Part shown: in pieces, positions 1 to 7,646 of the stretch
Position numbering within the stretch: position 1 is the first letter of the stretch
Layout: every line of letters starts with the position of its first letter
Origin: Phenylobacterium sp.
GTDB taxonomy: Bacteria; Pseudomonadota; Alphaproteobacteria; Caulobacterales; Caulobacteraceae
DNA length: 15,480 nucleotides
Direction: 5' to 3'
Assembly (NCBI GenBank): GCA_019264505.1
Contig: JAHUZY010000438.1
Span: 1 to 15,480, forward strand
Notes under the pieces: generated by a model
The model's database searches: none
What the model was told of the DNA's origin: nothing
What the model saw: the letters and a program-made list of their open reading frames with translations, nothing else
Made by a program: the position numbers and the translations under genes

Positions 1-1861
1 AGATCGGCGTCTTGGCCTCACCCGAGAGGCGATCCGCGTCGGCGGCGAAGGCGGCGACCGAGACGCCGAGTTTCGCCATGAAGCGGTCCGCGCCGACCTG
101 GATCCGCCGGCCGTCGACGAGCGCTTCAGCGCCGAAGCCCGGCAGGGCTTCGAAGCGGGAGGTCTCGGGCAGCTGCAGGCCGCGGGCTTGGGCCGCCTCG
201 ACGATGGCCTGGGCGATCGGATGCTCCGAGCGGCTTTCGACCGCCGCCACCAGGCGCAGGAGATCGGACTCCGCGAACCGATCTGTGACGCGGACATCCG
301 TCAGGACCGGGCGGCCGAGCGTCAGTGTCCCTGTCTTGTCGAAGGCGACCGCCTGGACGTCGCGCAGGCTCTGCAGGGCCTCGCCGCGGCGGAAAAGGAC
401 GCCCAGCTCCGCGGCGCGGCCGGTGCCGACCATGATCGAAGTGGGGGTCGCCAGGCCCATGGCGCACGGGCAGGCGATGATCAGCACCGCCACGGCATTG
501 ACCAGCGCGAAGCTCAACGCCGGGCTGGGGCCGAAGACCAGCCAGACGGCGAAGGTCAGGACAGCGCCAACGATGACGGCCGGCACGAACCAGCTGGTGA
601 CCTTGTCGACGAGAGCCTGGATCGGCAGCTTGGCGCCCTGGGCGGCTTCCACCATCCGCACGATCTGGGCGAGCAGGGTCGCTGCGCCCACCTTGGTGGC
701 GCGGAAGCGGAAGGCCCCGGTCTTGTTCACCGTGCCGCCTACGACAGCGGCGCCCGGACCTTTTTCGACCGGGATCGGCTCGCCCGTGATCATGGATTCA
801 TCGACGTATGAGGCACCGTCCAGGACCTCGCCGTCCACCGGCACGCGTTCGCCCGGCCGGACCACGACGATGTCGCCGGCAAGAACCTCAGAGACGGGAA
901 CCTCGAGAACCGCGCCTGTCCGCTCCACGCGCGCGGTCTTCGCCTGCAGCGTCATCAGACGCTTGATCGCCTCGCTTGTGCGGCCCTTCGCCTGGGCCTC
1001 GAACAGGCGTCCGACCAGGATCAGGGTGACGATCACGGCGGCGGCTTCGAAATAGATGTGGTTGGCTCCGACCGGCAGCAGGCCGGGCATGAACGTGGCG
1101 ACGGTCGAATAAGCGAACGCGGCCGTCGCGCCGAGCACCACCAGGGAATTCATGTCCGGCGTGCGCCGAACGAGGTTCGGCACGCCCTTGCGATAGAAGC
1201 GCAAGCCAGGAGCGAACAGCACGAAGGCGGCCAGCGCGAAGCTGACCAAGCGCCAGGGCTGCTCGCCGATCGTGCTCGCCAGGAGATGGTGGGCGCCGGG
1301 CACGAAGTGGCGGGCCATCTCGACCAGAAACAGGGGGATCGTCGCCAGGGCGGCGAGGCTCACCGCGCGCTTCAAACCCAGGATCTCCGCCGCGCGCGCC
1401 GCGCGTTCGCGATCGGCGAGGTCCGGGCCGGCTTCGACGATCGGGGCAGCGTGGTAGCCGGCCTTCTCGACGGCTGAAACGAGGGCGGCGATATCAGCGC
1501 CCTCGAGCACGGTGACCGTGGCGCGCTCCGTGGCCAAGTTGACCTGCGCTTGCAGCACGCCCGGCGCGGCGCGAAGCGCCCGCTCCACCCGCCCGACGCA
1601 GCTGGCGCAGGTCATGCCCTCGATCTTCAGTCCGAGGGTGTGTTCAAGCGGCTCGTATCCGGCCTTGCGGATTGCTTCGACGACGGCCTCGGTCTGACCG
1701 TCGGGCGTGAGTTCCACGTGGGCGCGCTCGGAGGCGAGGTTGACCGAGGCGCGAACGACGCCCGGGACCGCTGAGATCGCCTTCTCCACGCGGCCGATGC
1801 AGCTCGCGCAGGTCATCCCGAGGATGGGAATCTCAAGCGGCTGAAGGATTTGTGCGGGCAT
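1..1861 (-). CDS. copA: CopA-type Cu(I)-exporting P1B-1 ATPase (C-terminus outside window)
   Basis: Inner-membrane P-type ATPase that pumps Cu(I) (or Ag(I)) out of the cytoplasm using ATP. About 620 N-terminal residues are visible, so roughly 200 of the usual ~830 are missing, including the TGDN and GDGxND hinge motifs. Seen: two N-terminal HMA metal-binding domains, each with MTCASC (about residues 16-21 and 83-88), a helix-rich region from about 165, a TGEP actuator motif (about 359-362), the transmembrane metal site CPC (464-466), the phosphorylation motif DKTGT (D508) and SEHP of the nucleotide domain (about 545-548). CPC plus twin MTCxxC is the Cu(I) subgroup. The ATG at 1861 is preceded by GAGGAG six bases upstream, and a CueR-like promoter lies just above it, which fixes the start. 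The family call is certain; the exact metal is inferred from the motifs. Confidence 0.96.
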   Translation of the reverse strand, partial: MPAQILQPLEIPILGMTCASCIGRVEKAISAVPGVVRASVNLASERAHVELTPDGQTEAVVEAIRKAGYEPLEHTLGLKIEGMTCASCVGRVERALRAAPGVLQAQVNLATERATVTVLEGADIAALVSAVEKAGYHAAPIVEAGPDLADRERAARAAEILGLKRAVSLAALATIPLFLVEMARHFVPGAHHLLASTIGEQPWRLVSFALAAFVLFAPGLRFYRKGVPNLVRRTPDMNSLVVLGATAAFAYSTVATFMPGLLPVGANHIYFEAAAVIVTLILVGRLFEAQAKGRTSEAIKRLMTLQAKTARVERTGAVLEVPVSEVLAGDIVVVRPGERVPVDGEVLDGASYVDESMITGEPIPVEKGPGAAVVGGTVNKTGAFRFRATKVGAATLLAQIVRMVEAAQGAKLPIQALVDKVTSWFVPAVIVGAVLTFAVWLVFGPSPALSFALVNAVAVLIIACPCAMGLATPTSIMVGTGRAAELGVLFRRGEALQSLRDVQAVAFDKTGTLTLGRPVLTDVRVTDRFAESDLLRLVAAVESRSEHPIAQAIVEAAQARGLQLPETSRFEALPGFGAEALVDGRRIQVGADRFMAKLGVSVAAFAADADRLSGEAKTPI

Positions 1862-1890
1862 TGGCAGCTCCTCAAGGACGATGCCCAACG

Positions 1891-1921
1891 CAGATGGACC
1901 TTCCCATGATAGGAAGGTCAA
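1891..1921 (-). promoter_or_regulatory. CueR-type (MerR family) operator/promoter of copA
   Basis: On the minus strand, a -35 TTGACC (1921-1916) is followed by a 19-base spacer and a weak -10 CATCTG (1896-1891). A perfect inverted repeat, GACCTTCC-N7-GGAAGGTC (1897-1919), overlaps the end of the -35 and fills the spacer. CueR-controlled copA promoters have this ACCTTCC-N7-GGAAGGT dyad and an over-long 19-bp spacer, which the regulator untwists when it binds Cu(I). The predicted RNA start is about 20-25 bases before the ATG, leaving just room for the ribosome binding site. The arms and spacing are seen; assignment to CueR is by family knowledge. The regulator gene is not in the window. Confidence 0.88.
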
Positions 1922-2572
1922 GCGCGAGAAATCAGGCCGTCGGCTGCGACCGCGCGCCGTCGGAACTTGTTTCTGATACGCGCGAAGAGGGGCCTGCCCC
2001 TCGGCGAACGGCAAATGGTAAAGGAGGCGCGAGCAGATCCTCACGCTCACGACATACCGAGGCGTCGGCGGCGTTACAGTTGCGGATCACCGAGATGCTC
2101 GGTTGACCAGCCACAAACACCCGCAGGACGCTCGGCTTACAGTTCTGGCCACCCTTTAGGAGCGGCGATCTCCTGGCGCAGAACGGGGCAGGGCTCTTCG
2201 AAGCGGCGTGGCAGCGCGGCTTGCGTGGAGTGCGTGGTCGACAGCGAGCGTCACGGGCCGATCTGAGCGTCCTTGTTGCGTGTTCACCGCTTTGTCCAAA
2301 GACAGCATCTGGATCCGCCAGCACTCACCGACATCGTCGCGAACGTGGCCTTAGGCCGCTCAGCGGCATCTACCTGGCCGCGTCCTAACCGCCAGCGTGA
2401 GCGCTACAGCTCGCCCTGGCGAGACCGTGGCGCTGACCCCGGCGTGCGACATCGCGCGCTATCGCGTATACGCGGGTGGTCGTCGAAAGGTTTATCGCGC
2501 TCGGCGGCGCCGCCCAGGGATTGAGACGGCGCCGCTCTCCCTAGCGAGGGTCAGTGGACCGTTGCCAAGAGA
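1922..2572. other. Intergenic stretch without a recognisable gene
   Basis: About 650 bases between the copA promoter and the lipoprotein stop codon. Several open frames exist on both strands (for example 1932-2324 minus, 1967-2266 plus, 2273-2524 plus), but their translations are Arg/Ser/Pro-rich and match no family I know. None has a convincing ribosome site or codon pattern. A 7-bp repeat of GGCGCC character flanks about 2505-2535. The stretch may be a decayed gene or an old junction. Confidence 0.4.
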
Positions 2573-2794
2573 CTATTTGCCTAGCAGCTGGCGGCACTGC
2601 GCATGGCTCATGCCCATGGTGTTCACCGCCCCAGTCTTATCCGACGAATGGCTGTGCGTGGCCCCTTCGCCCATTTCTAGCATCTTTTCACAAGCCGCTC
2701 GCTGCTCAGGGGTCGATGGCTCATTCGTTGTCGCGCACGCGGAAAGCGCACCCGCTGCGGCGATCACGCCCCAGATATACACCCTTTTCATCAT
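2573..2794 (-). CDS. Small His/Met/Cys-containing lipoprotein, possibly copper-related
   Basis: A 73-residue protein. Positively charged MMKR is followed by a hydrophobic segment (about 5-19) and the lipobox L17-S18-A19-C20, so it should be cleaved by signal peptidase II and lipid-anchored at C20. The mature part is only about 54 residues, with two further Cys, a THSHSSDKTG stretch and an NTMGMSH segment before the C-terminal Cys. Such His/Met/Cys content suits metal binding. I do not recognise a named family, though similar small proteins occur, to my recollection, near copper genes in alphaproteobacteria. Start: a longer in-frame ATG exists at 2917, but TAGGAGAGA at 2810-2802 precedes the tandem ATG at 2794/2791, and only this start puts the signal peptide at the N-terminus. 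It stands alone between two gaps, on the same strand as both copper pumps. Confidence 0.75.
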   Translation of the reverse strand: MMKRVYIWGVIAAAGALSACATTNEPSTPEQRAACEKMLEMGEGATHSHSSDKTGAVNTMGMSHAQCRQLLGK

Positions 2795-2820
2795 TCTTCC
2801 GTCTCTCCTACTAGGCGCTT

Positions 2821-2838
2821 GCACCGATAACACGGTGC
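2821..2838. repeat. Perfect 6-bp inverted repeat in lipoprotein leader
   Basis: GCACCG-ATAACA-CGGTGC lies 27 bases before the lipoprotein ATG on the minus strand. It could be an operator or a leader hairpin. No regulator family is recognised from the sequence, and an arm this short can occur by chance. Confidence 0.3.
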
Positions 2839-3330
2839 GGGTTGAGATGATAGTGATGGTGGTTTCTGACACGTTTAGAGAGCTGGCGTGATGAGGAAGT
2901 GGGCAGACAGTGCTCAAGCATGCCTCAGGATTGCGCAGAACGAATATAGATAAGCCGAGACGTAGTTGCCCTGCGTTCGTCGCCAGGCAGGGACGCCTGG
3001 AAGGAGGGTCAAGTCAGCGTTTGTTGCTGATGGCCGTGTCCACAAGGCTGTCGGGTGAGGTCCATCTCGGTGAAGTCGCCAAACAAAGCTGAGAGCGCCG
3101 AAGGCCGCCGCGGTGACGGGGAAGCTCGAGGCGAGGGATGTCCTCGAATAGACCAGTAGACGAGCGGATAGCGCATGAAGTTTGCTCGGCGCCTTTGTCG
3201 CTAACAATCTTGGGCAGACACAAGCGCCCGTCGCATCGTGCCCCTGGGCGGCGAGAGGCCTACGATTCAACGCGAGACGTTTCAGGAAGGCTGCAAGCGA
3301 CGAGCTGAGAGGGCGCAGCCAAGCGCAATT
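2839..3330. other. Intergenic stretch without a recognisable gene; possible promoter near 3012
   Basis: About 490 bases between the lipoprotein leader and the ATPase stop codon, visibly less GC-rich than the genes. Open frames here (2914-3270 minus, 3014-3223 minus, 2910-3092 plus) give no recognisable protein. On the minus strand TTGACC (3012-3007) is followed at once by a perfect dyad CCAGGC-N6-GCCTGG (2983-3000), an arrangement like a -35 element with an operator downstream, but no good -10 is visible. No clear intrinsic terminator for the upstream ATPase gene was found. Confidence 0.35.
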
Positions 3331-5706
3331 TTAGGCGGACCGTTGTGTGACGTTGACGCCGGGTGTTTGCTGATGCCGAGGCCCGTCTTCGCCGAGGCGT
3401 AGACGCTTCAGCAGCAGTGCGTTGACCGCGACGAGCACAGAGCTCCCAGACATGGCGATGGCCGCGACTTCGGGGCTGAGCGTGATGGGGTAGAAGACCC
3501 CCGCGGCCGCCGGGAAGGCGACAATATTGTAGCCCACGGCCCACCAGAGGTTCTGGTGCATCTTGCGCAAGGTCGCGCGGGAGAGCTCGACAGCCTTGAC
3601 GACATCGAGGGTGTCGCTGCGCATCAGGACGACCTTGGCGCTTTCGATCGCCACGTCCGTGCCCGCGCCGATGGCGAAGCCGACGTCAGACTGGGTAAGG
3701 GCGGGGGCGTCGTTGACCCCGTCGCCCACCATGCCGACCTTGTTGCCCTGCGCCTGCAGCTCTTTGACTTTGGCGGCCTTGTCGCCGGGCAGCACTTCGG
3801 CCAGGACGATATCGATCCCGAGCTCGCGACCAATTCTCTGCGCCGTACCCAGGTTGTCGCCGGTGATCATCGCCACCTTGACGCCCAGGGCCTGCAATCG
3901 CTCGATGGTCTCCCGTGCAGTCGGTCGCGGGGCATCGGCGATGGCGATGAGGCCGATCACACGACCGTCGCGGGCGATATGGGCCACGGTGCGGCCGGCG
4001 CCTTGCAATTCGGCGGACTTCGCGGCGAGCGGTCCCAGATCGATACTGTTTTCCTCCATCAACATGCGGTTGCCCGAGTAGACAATCCGTCCGTCCACGA
4101 GGGCGCGAACACCCTTGCCCTCGAACGAAGCGAACTCCGTCAGCGGGGGCAATGTGAGGCCCTGCGCTCGTTCAAGCACCGCGACGGCGATGTGGTGCTC
4201 CGAACCCTGTTCGATGGCCGCGGCGATCGCGATGATCGTCGCCTCGTCGAACCCTGGCCCAGGGACCACTTGCTCCACCTTCGGTTGGCCCATGGTGAGC
4301 GTGCCGGTCTTGTCGAAGATGATGACATCGAGCTTCACGGCGTCCTCCAGCGCCGCGGCATCCTTGATCAGGATGCCATGGGCCGCGCCCAATCCGGTGC
4401 CGACCATGATGGCCATAGGGGTGGCGAGGCCGAGCGCGTCGGGGCAGGCGATGACAAAGACAGTGATGGTGAGCGTCAGCGCGAACAGCAGCGTCTGGCC
4501 GAGCACCCAGAACCAGATTGCGAAGGTCAACAGGCCAATGACGATCGCCGCCAGCACCAGCCACTGCGAGGCCCTGTCCGCCAAGAGCTGGGCTGGAGCC
4601 TTGGAATTTTGCGCCTCCTGGACAAGCTTGACGATCTGGGCGAGCGCGGTGTCGGAACCCACCTTGGTGGCGCGGTAGCGGAAGGCGCCGGTCTTGTTGA
4701 TCGATCCGCCCACGACAGCATCGCGGACCTTCTTGGAGACCGGCAAAGATTCCCCGGTGAGCATCGACTCATCGATCTCCGACGCGCCCTCTTCGATGAC
4801 GCCGTCGACCGGAATCTTGCCGCCGGGCCTGACCGCCACGAGGTCGCCGACCTCCACCTCGGAGGTTGAGATTTCTACTTCGACCCCGTCGCGGATGACC
4901 TTTGCGGTCGGCGGGGCGAGATCCATCAGCCGCCGGATCGCCTCGGACGCACCAGCCCTCGCGCGCATCTCCAACCAGTGTCCGAGCAGGATGAATACGA
5001 GCAGCAGGGCCGAGGCCTCGTAGAAGTTCGCGGCCTCGAAGAAGAAGGTCGTGCCAACGCTGAAGAGGTAGCCCGTCCCAACGCTGAGCAGCACGAGCAC
5101 GGCCATGTTGAACACGCCGCGCCGCAGAGCTCGCGCCGCAGCGATGAAGAAGGGCCAACCGGGCCACAGAATTGCGCCGCTCGCGAGTACAAACAGAACT
5201 AGTTCTAGATCCCAGCCAAACGGCGGCTCTACCCGCAGGAAGTCCATGCCCATCGGGGCGAGAAAGAAGATGGGAATGGTGAAGGCGAGCGCCACCACGA
5301 AGCGGTTGCGCATATCGCGAGCCATGGACTTCATATCCATGCTGGGCCCGTGGCCCATGCCCGCCATAGCGTCGTGCTCGCCGTGTCCCGCCTTTGGTGC
5401 GGCCCTGCCCTCGGCCGGCGCCGGGGGGCCATGCTCGTCGATCGCCTCGGCTCTTAACGCGTCTTGTCCAGGGGCGCAGTCGTGGCGCGGCACGACTTGC
5501 CCGGCGCAATGAAAACCGCAGTCCCGCACCGCCTGTTCAAGCTCGGCGGGGCTGACCTGCGCCTCGTCGTAGGTCACGGTGGCGCTGGCTGAGGCGAAGT
5601 TGGCCGTGACCCGTCTGACGCCCTTCAGACCCGCGAGCTGCTTCTCGACCACCAGCGGATCCAAAGGCGTCCGGAAGCCAGATACGTCGACGGTCGTTGT
5701 GCGCAT
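3331..5706 (-). CDS. CPD-motif P1B-type heavy-metal ATPase (CopB-like, probable copper)
   Basis: A 791-residue membrane pump, complete. Residues 1-75 have the size and pattern of an HMA domain but lack the CxxC loop (SGFRTP in its place). They are followed by a Cys/His cluster (C63, H66, C67, H75, C77) and a His/Met-rich linker (about 108-132). The core is intact: TGES 317-320, metal site C421-P422-D423, DKTGT with D465, TGDN 615-618, GDGVND 661-666. The nucleotide domain reads SEHH (502-505) where most P1B pumps have SEHP. The last helices carry GYN (725-727) and MSGSS (752-756), closer to CopB/P1B-3 pumps, which use CPH, than to CopA. The ATG at 5706 has AGGGG six bases upstream. It lies 36 bases after the methyltransferase gene, in the same probable operon. 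The substrate is probably copper from context; the changed metal site leaves this open. Confidence 0.93.
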   Translation of the reverse strand: MRTTTVDVSGFRTPLDPLVVEKQLAGLKGVRRVTANFASASATVTYDEAQVSPAELEQAVRDCGFHCAGQVVPRHDCAPGQDALRAEAIDEHGPPAPAEGRAAPKAGHGEHDAMAGMGHGPSMDMKSMARDMRNRFVVALAFTIPIFFLAPMGMDFLRVEPPFGWDLELVLFVLASGAILWPGWPFFIAAARALRRGVFNMAVLVLLSVGTGYLFSVGTTFFFEAANFYEASALLLVFILLGHWLEMRARAGASEAIRRLMDLAPPTAKVIRDGVEVEISTSEVEVGDLVAVRPGGKIPVDGVIEEGASEIDESMLTGESLPVSKKVRDAVVGGSINKTGAFRYRATKVGSDTALAQIVKLVQEAQNSKAPAQLLADRASQWLVLAAIVIGLLTFAIWFWVLGQTLLFALTLTITVFVIACPDALGLATPMAIMVGTGLGAAHGILIKDAAALEDAVKLDVIIFDKTGTLTMGQPKVEQVVPGPGFDEATIIAIAAAIEQGSEHHIAVAVLERAQGLTLPPLTEFASFEGKGVRALVDGRIVYSGNRMLMEENSIDLGPLAAKSAELQGAGRTVAHIARDGRVIGLIAIADAPRPTARETIERLQALGVKVAMITGDNLGTAQRIGRELGIDIVLAEVLPGDKAAKVKELQAQGNKVGMVGDGVNDAPALTQSDVGFAIGAGTDVAIESAKVVLMRSDTLDVVKAVELSRATLRKMHQNLWWAVGYNIVAFPAAAGVFYPITLSPEVAAIAMSGSSVLVAVNALLLKRLRLGEDGPRHQQTPGVNVTQRSA

Positions 5707-5742
5707 GGCATACCCCTGCGGTGGCGGCGCTGGACGTGCGGA

Positions 5743-6402
5743 TCAAACTGGAGAACCCTGGGCGTCGCCTGACCGGCGCAGGCGCGGGATGAAAGCGGGC
5801 GTGGCGCGCTTGTACGCGGCATAGACTTCGCCGAAGCGGGCCGCGGTCTCGCGCTCTTCGCTGACGGCCAAGCGCCAGTACATCACCACCAGGACCGGGA
5901 ACATCGCGAGCGTGAGCAGTGTCGGCCATTGCAGCAGGAAGCCGAACATCACCAGGACGAAGCCGAGGTATTGCGGATGTCGGACCCGGCTGTACGAGCC
6001 GGTCGTCGCCAGCTTGCCTTCACGCTGGGCGCGATACAGCACCGGCCAAGCCGCCGAGATCGCCCAGAAACCCCCGCCAATAAAGGCGAAGCTCAGCAAG
6101 TGGAACGGACCAAAGTGGGGGTTAGCCTTCCAGCCGAACATCATCTCGAGGAGGTGACCGGCGTCGTGCGACCACCAGTCGACGTTCGGGAAACGGCTCT
6201 GCAGCCAACCTGACAGGAAGTAGATGGTCAGCGGAAAGCCGTACATCTCGGTGAACAAGGCAACGAGGAAAGCGCTGAACGCGCCAAACGAGCGCCAATC
6301 GCGCGCCGTCCGCGGTTTAAAGAAGGTCAATGCGAAGAAGATGAATAGCGCTGAATTCAGGATCACCAAGGACCAGAGGCCGTATGCGGGCGGAGCGGAC
6401 AT
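5743..6402 (-). CDS. ICMT/PEMT-family integral membrane methyltransferase
   Basis: A 219-residue membrane protein with hydrophobic segments near 7-28, 39-63, 97-123 and 147-180. The C-terminal half carries the family signature: GSYSRVRHPQY (135-145), then E182-E183, FGEVYAAY (190-197) and PAFIP (202-206), the S-adenosylmethionine-binding region of isoprenylcysteine carboxyl methyltransferase/phospholipid methyltransferase-like proteins. Bacterial members rarely have a known substrate, so the acceptor is not assigned. The ATG at 6402 has AGAAGAGG just upstream, overlapping the stop of the DUF2933-like gene (11-base gap), and the ATPase starts 36 bases downstream. This spacing argues for co-transcription and a joint role with the pump. 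Confidence 0.88.
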   Translation of the reverse strand: MSAPPAYGLWSLVILNSALFIFFALTFFKPRTARDWRSFGAFSAFLVALFTEMYGFPLTIYFLSGWLQSRFPNVDWWSHDAGHLLEMMFGWKANPHFGPFHLLSFAFIGGGFWAISAAWPVLYRAQREGKLATTGSYSRVRHPQYLGFVLVMFGFLLQWPTLLTLAMFPVLVVMYWRLAVSEERETAARFGEVYAAYKRATPAFIPRLRRSGDAQGSPV

Positions 6403-6413
6403 TGCGGCCTCTT

Positions 6414-6746
6414 CTATAACCTGTGCTGGTGGGTCTGGACCCCGGGTTTCGGCGCCTGATCTTCACCGTCGCGACTGCCGTCGTGACCGCCATGTCCCCC
6501 ATGCATGCCCAGATGAAGAAGCGGGCAAAGGAGCAGCAACAGGAAAGGCAGCCAACCCAGCACGTGCAGACGGTGCTCGCCTACCAAGAGGAAGATCAGG
6601 CCAGCGCCGAAGACGGCGATGACCAGCCCTGTGAGGAGCATTCGCAGCCCCTGGGTCGGGCGCGCGCGCCTATCGGGGGTCCCAGGCCTAAAAGGGCCCC
6701 CTGAGAGCGATGCAGGGCGACTTGGCGGTGATTGTCGATGTTCCAT
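6414..6746 (-). CDS. DUF2933-like small His-rich membrane protein
   Basis: A 110-residue protein. Residues 36-56 and about 63-79 are two membrane helices separated by EHRLHVLGW. The second ends in CPLLHLGMHGGHGGH (74-88), the C-P-L-L-H-x plus His-tail pattern of the DUF2933 family. The tail is charged and His-bearing, consistent with metal binding, but no biochemical function is established to my knowledge. Start: GAGGAG at 6755-6760 sits eight bases before the ATG at 6746, giving a Pro/Arg-rich 35-residue leader. An internal Met (6641) would give 75 residues, nearer the usual family size, so the start is not settled. First clear member of the membrane cassette with the methyltransferase and the ATPase. 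Confidence 0.75.
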   Translation of the reverse strand: MEHRQSPPSRPASLSGGPFRPGTPDRRARPTQGLRMLLTGLVIAVFGAGLIFLLVGEHRLHVLGWLPFLLLLLCPLLHLGMHGGHGGHDGSRDGEDQAPKPGVQTHQHRL

Positions 6747-6880
6747 CTGAAAAGCTCCTCACCCAGGCGCTCGACCGCGCCCTCGCACAACCGACGCGTA
6801 AGACGACGCAGATCGGGACACGTCATTACAGCGCGACGAGAAGGACTCTCCGCCGCACCGCTTGGACGGTAGCTGGTCAT
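6596..6880 (-). CDS. Doubtful small ORF overlapping the DUF2933-like gene
   Basis: A 94-codon frame that begins 48 bases after the sigma factor stop with AGGAG seven bases before its ATG. It overlaps the DUF2933-like gene by about 150 bases in another frame. Residues 1-60 could form a charged helical protein with two Cys; the remainder reads like an out-of-frame shadow. No family is recognised. It may be a short real gene, a translational-coupling leader, or nothing. Confidence 0.22.
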   Translation of the reverse strand: MTSYRPSGAAESPSRRAVMTCPDLRRLTRRLCEGAVERLGEELFRWNIDNHRQVALHRSQGALLGLGPPIGARARPRGCECSSQGWSSPSSALA

Positions 6881-6928
6881 CGGACTCTCCTAGATTACAC
6901 GGCCCGCATAACGTCGCTGGGGCCGCCA

Positions 6929-7576
6929 CTAGGCCTTGAGCAGCTTTTCGGCCCTCGTCTTGGCCCAGCAATCGGCGAGAGCGCAGCTCTGGCACTTCTC
7001 GGCCATGACTTGACGCAGGGCGTTGCGGGCGCGGTGGAGGCGCACGGCGGCGTTGTTGGCGCTGAGCTCCAGATGGTGGGCGACAGCCTTCAGGGGGCGC
7101 TCATCGAGATAGGTCTCGGCGAGGATCTGGCGGTACTCCGACTTGAGCTCGCGAAGGGCGGCCTTCAGGCAATCGCTCGGAGCGACGAGGTCCTCGTCCG
7201 TGTCGGCCGCGTCCGGCGCAGGCTGGACGGCCAGAGCATCGAGTGTGCGGCGCCGGACGGCGGCCCTGCGGTAGCGGTCGACCACCAGCCGGCGCAGGGT
7301 GACGCCCATCCAGGCCTGAGTGCGCACGGCGGCGCCCAGTGATTCAGCGTGCTGCAGGAACTTGATAGCGGCGTCCTGCCAAGCGTCCTCGGCGTCTTGC
7401 TGCGACGGCAGACGGCTGCGCAGGAAGCGCATCTGGCGGGGCCGTTCGGCGGCCAGCTGCAAGGCCAGATCGTCCCTGCCGCCTTGAGGATCAGCAAGGC
7501 CCCGCGAAGATTCCAACGGATGGAATGTCGCTCCACTATCAGCACTCTCAAATATTGCGGCTGTCGCGTGCAGCAT
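6929..7576 (-). CDS. ECF-type RNA polymerase sigma factor with Cys-rich C-terminal tail
   Basis: A 215-residue protein (from the ATG at 7576) with a sigma-70 region 2 (about 37-111; DAEDAWQDA at 61-69, then the basic RRLVVDRYRR segment) and a region 4 helix-turn-helix (about 136-190, ending AAVRLHRARNAL). There is no region 1 or 3, as usual for ECF factors directing core polymerase to alternative promoters. The tail ends with Cys at 195, 198 and 203 (C-x2-C-x4-C) and a basic helix, recalling the Cys-rich domains of metal-sensing CorE-type ECF factors, though the spacing is not identical. No anti-sigma gene is visible next to it. The ATG has GGGGGA seven bases upstream; a TTG at 7612 would add 12 residues but has a poor ribosome site. 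It heads the copper cassette, with 182 bases to the DUF2933-like gene. Confidence 0.88.
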   Translation of the reverse strand: MLHATAAIFESADSGATFHPLESSRGLADPQGGRDDLALQLAAERPRQMRFLRSRLPSQQDAEDAWQDAAIKFLQHAESLGAAVRTQAWMGVTLRRLVVDRYRRAAVRRRTLDALAVQPAPDAADTDEDLVAPSDCLKAALRELKSEYRQILAETYLDERPLKAVAHHLELSANNAAVRLHRARNALRQVMAEKCQSCALADCWAKTRAEKLLKA

Positions 7577-7632
7577 TCGAATGTCCCCCGATCTGTTCGC
7601 GTGGAGCTTCAACGGGAATGAAGCCGCCTTCT

Positions 7633-7646
7633 TTGATCGCGGTCAA
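7633..7646. promoter_or_regulatory. FNR/FixK-type box upstream of the sigma factor gene
   Basis: TTGATCGCGGTCAA on the plus strand (TTGACCGCGATCAA on the minus) matches TTGAT-N4-ATCAA at nine of ten specified positions and keeps both TTGA/TCAA half-sites. It lies in an AT-rich stretch (about 7640-7690) 57 bases before the sigma ATG. FNR/FixK-family regulators bind such sites in low oxygen. The match is seen; function is inferred, and no clear -35/-10 pair was found beside it. Confidence 0.45.

Noticed and set aside
12..1055. Long plus-strand frame of 347 codons
   Set aside because: It is the antisense shadow of copA, whose minus frame carries all the P-type ATPase motifs; the plus translation is Ala/Ser/Thr/Arg-rich with no domain.
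1932..2324. Minus-strand frame of 130 codons as a gene between copA and the lipoprotein
   Set aside because: No ribosome site, no recognisable family, and Arg/Ser/Pro-rich composition; treated as part of a non-coding or decayed gap.
2500..2540. GGCGCC-type inverted repeat as a terminator of the lipoprotein gene
   Set aside because: The arms are themselves palindromic, the loop is long and no T-run follows; such words are common in high-GC DNA.
2914..3270. Minus-strand frame of 118 codons downstream of the CPD pump
   Set aside because: Translation has no domain, no consistent membrane segment and no ribosome site.
3556..4869. Plus-strand frame of 437 codons
   Set aside because: It is antisense to the CPD ATPase and reads as an Asp/Gly/Arg/His-rich sequence typical of the complement of high-GC coding DNA.
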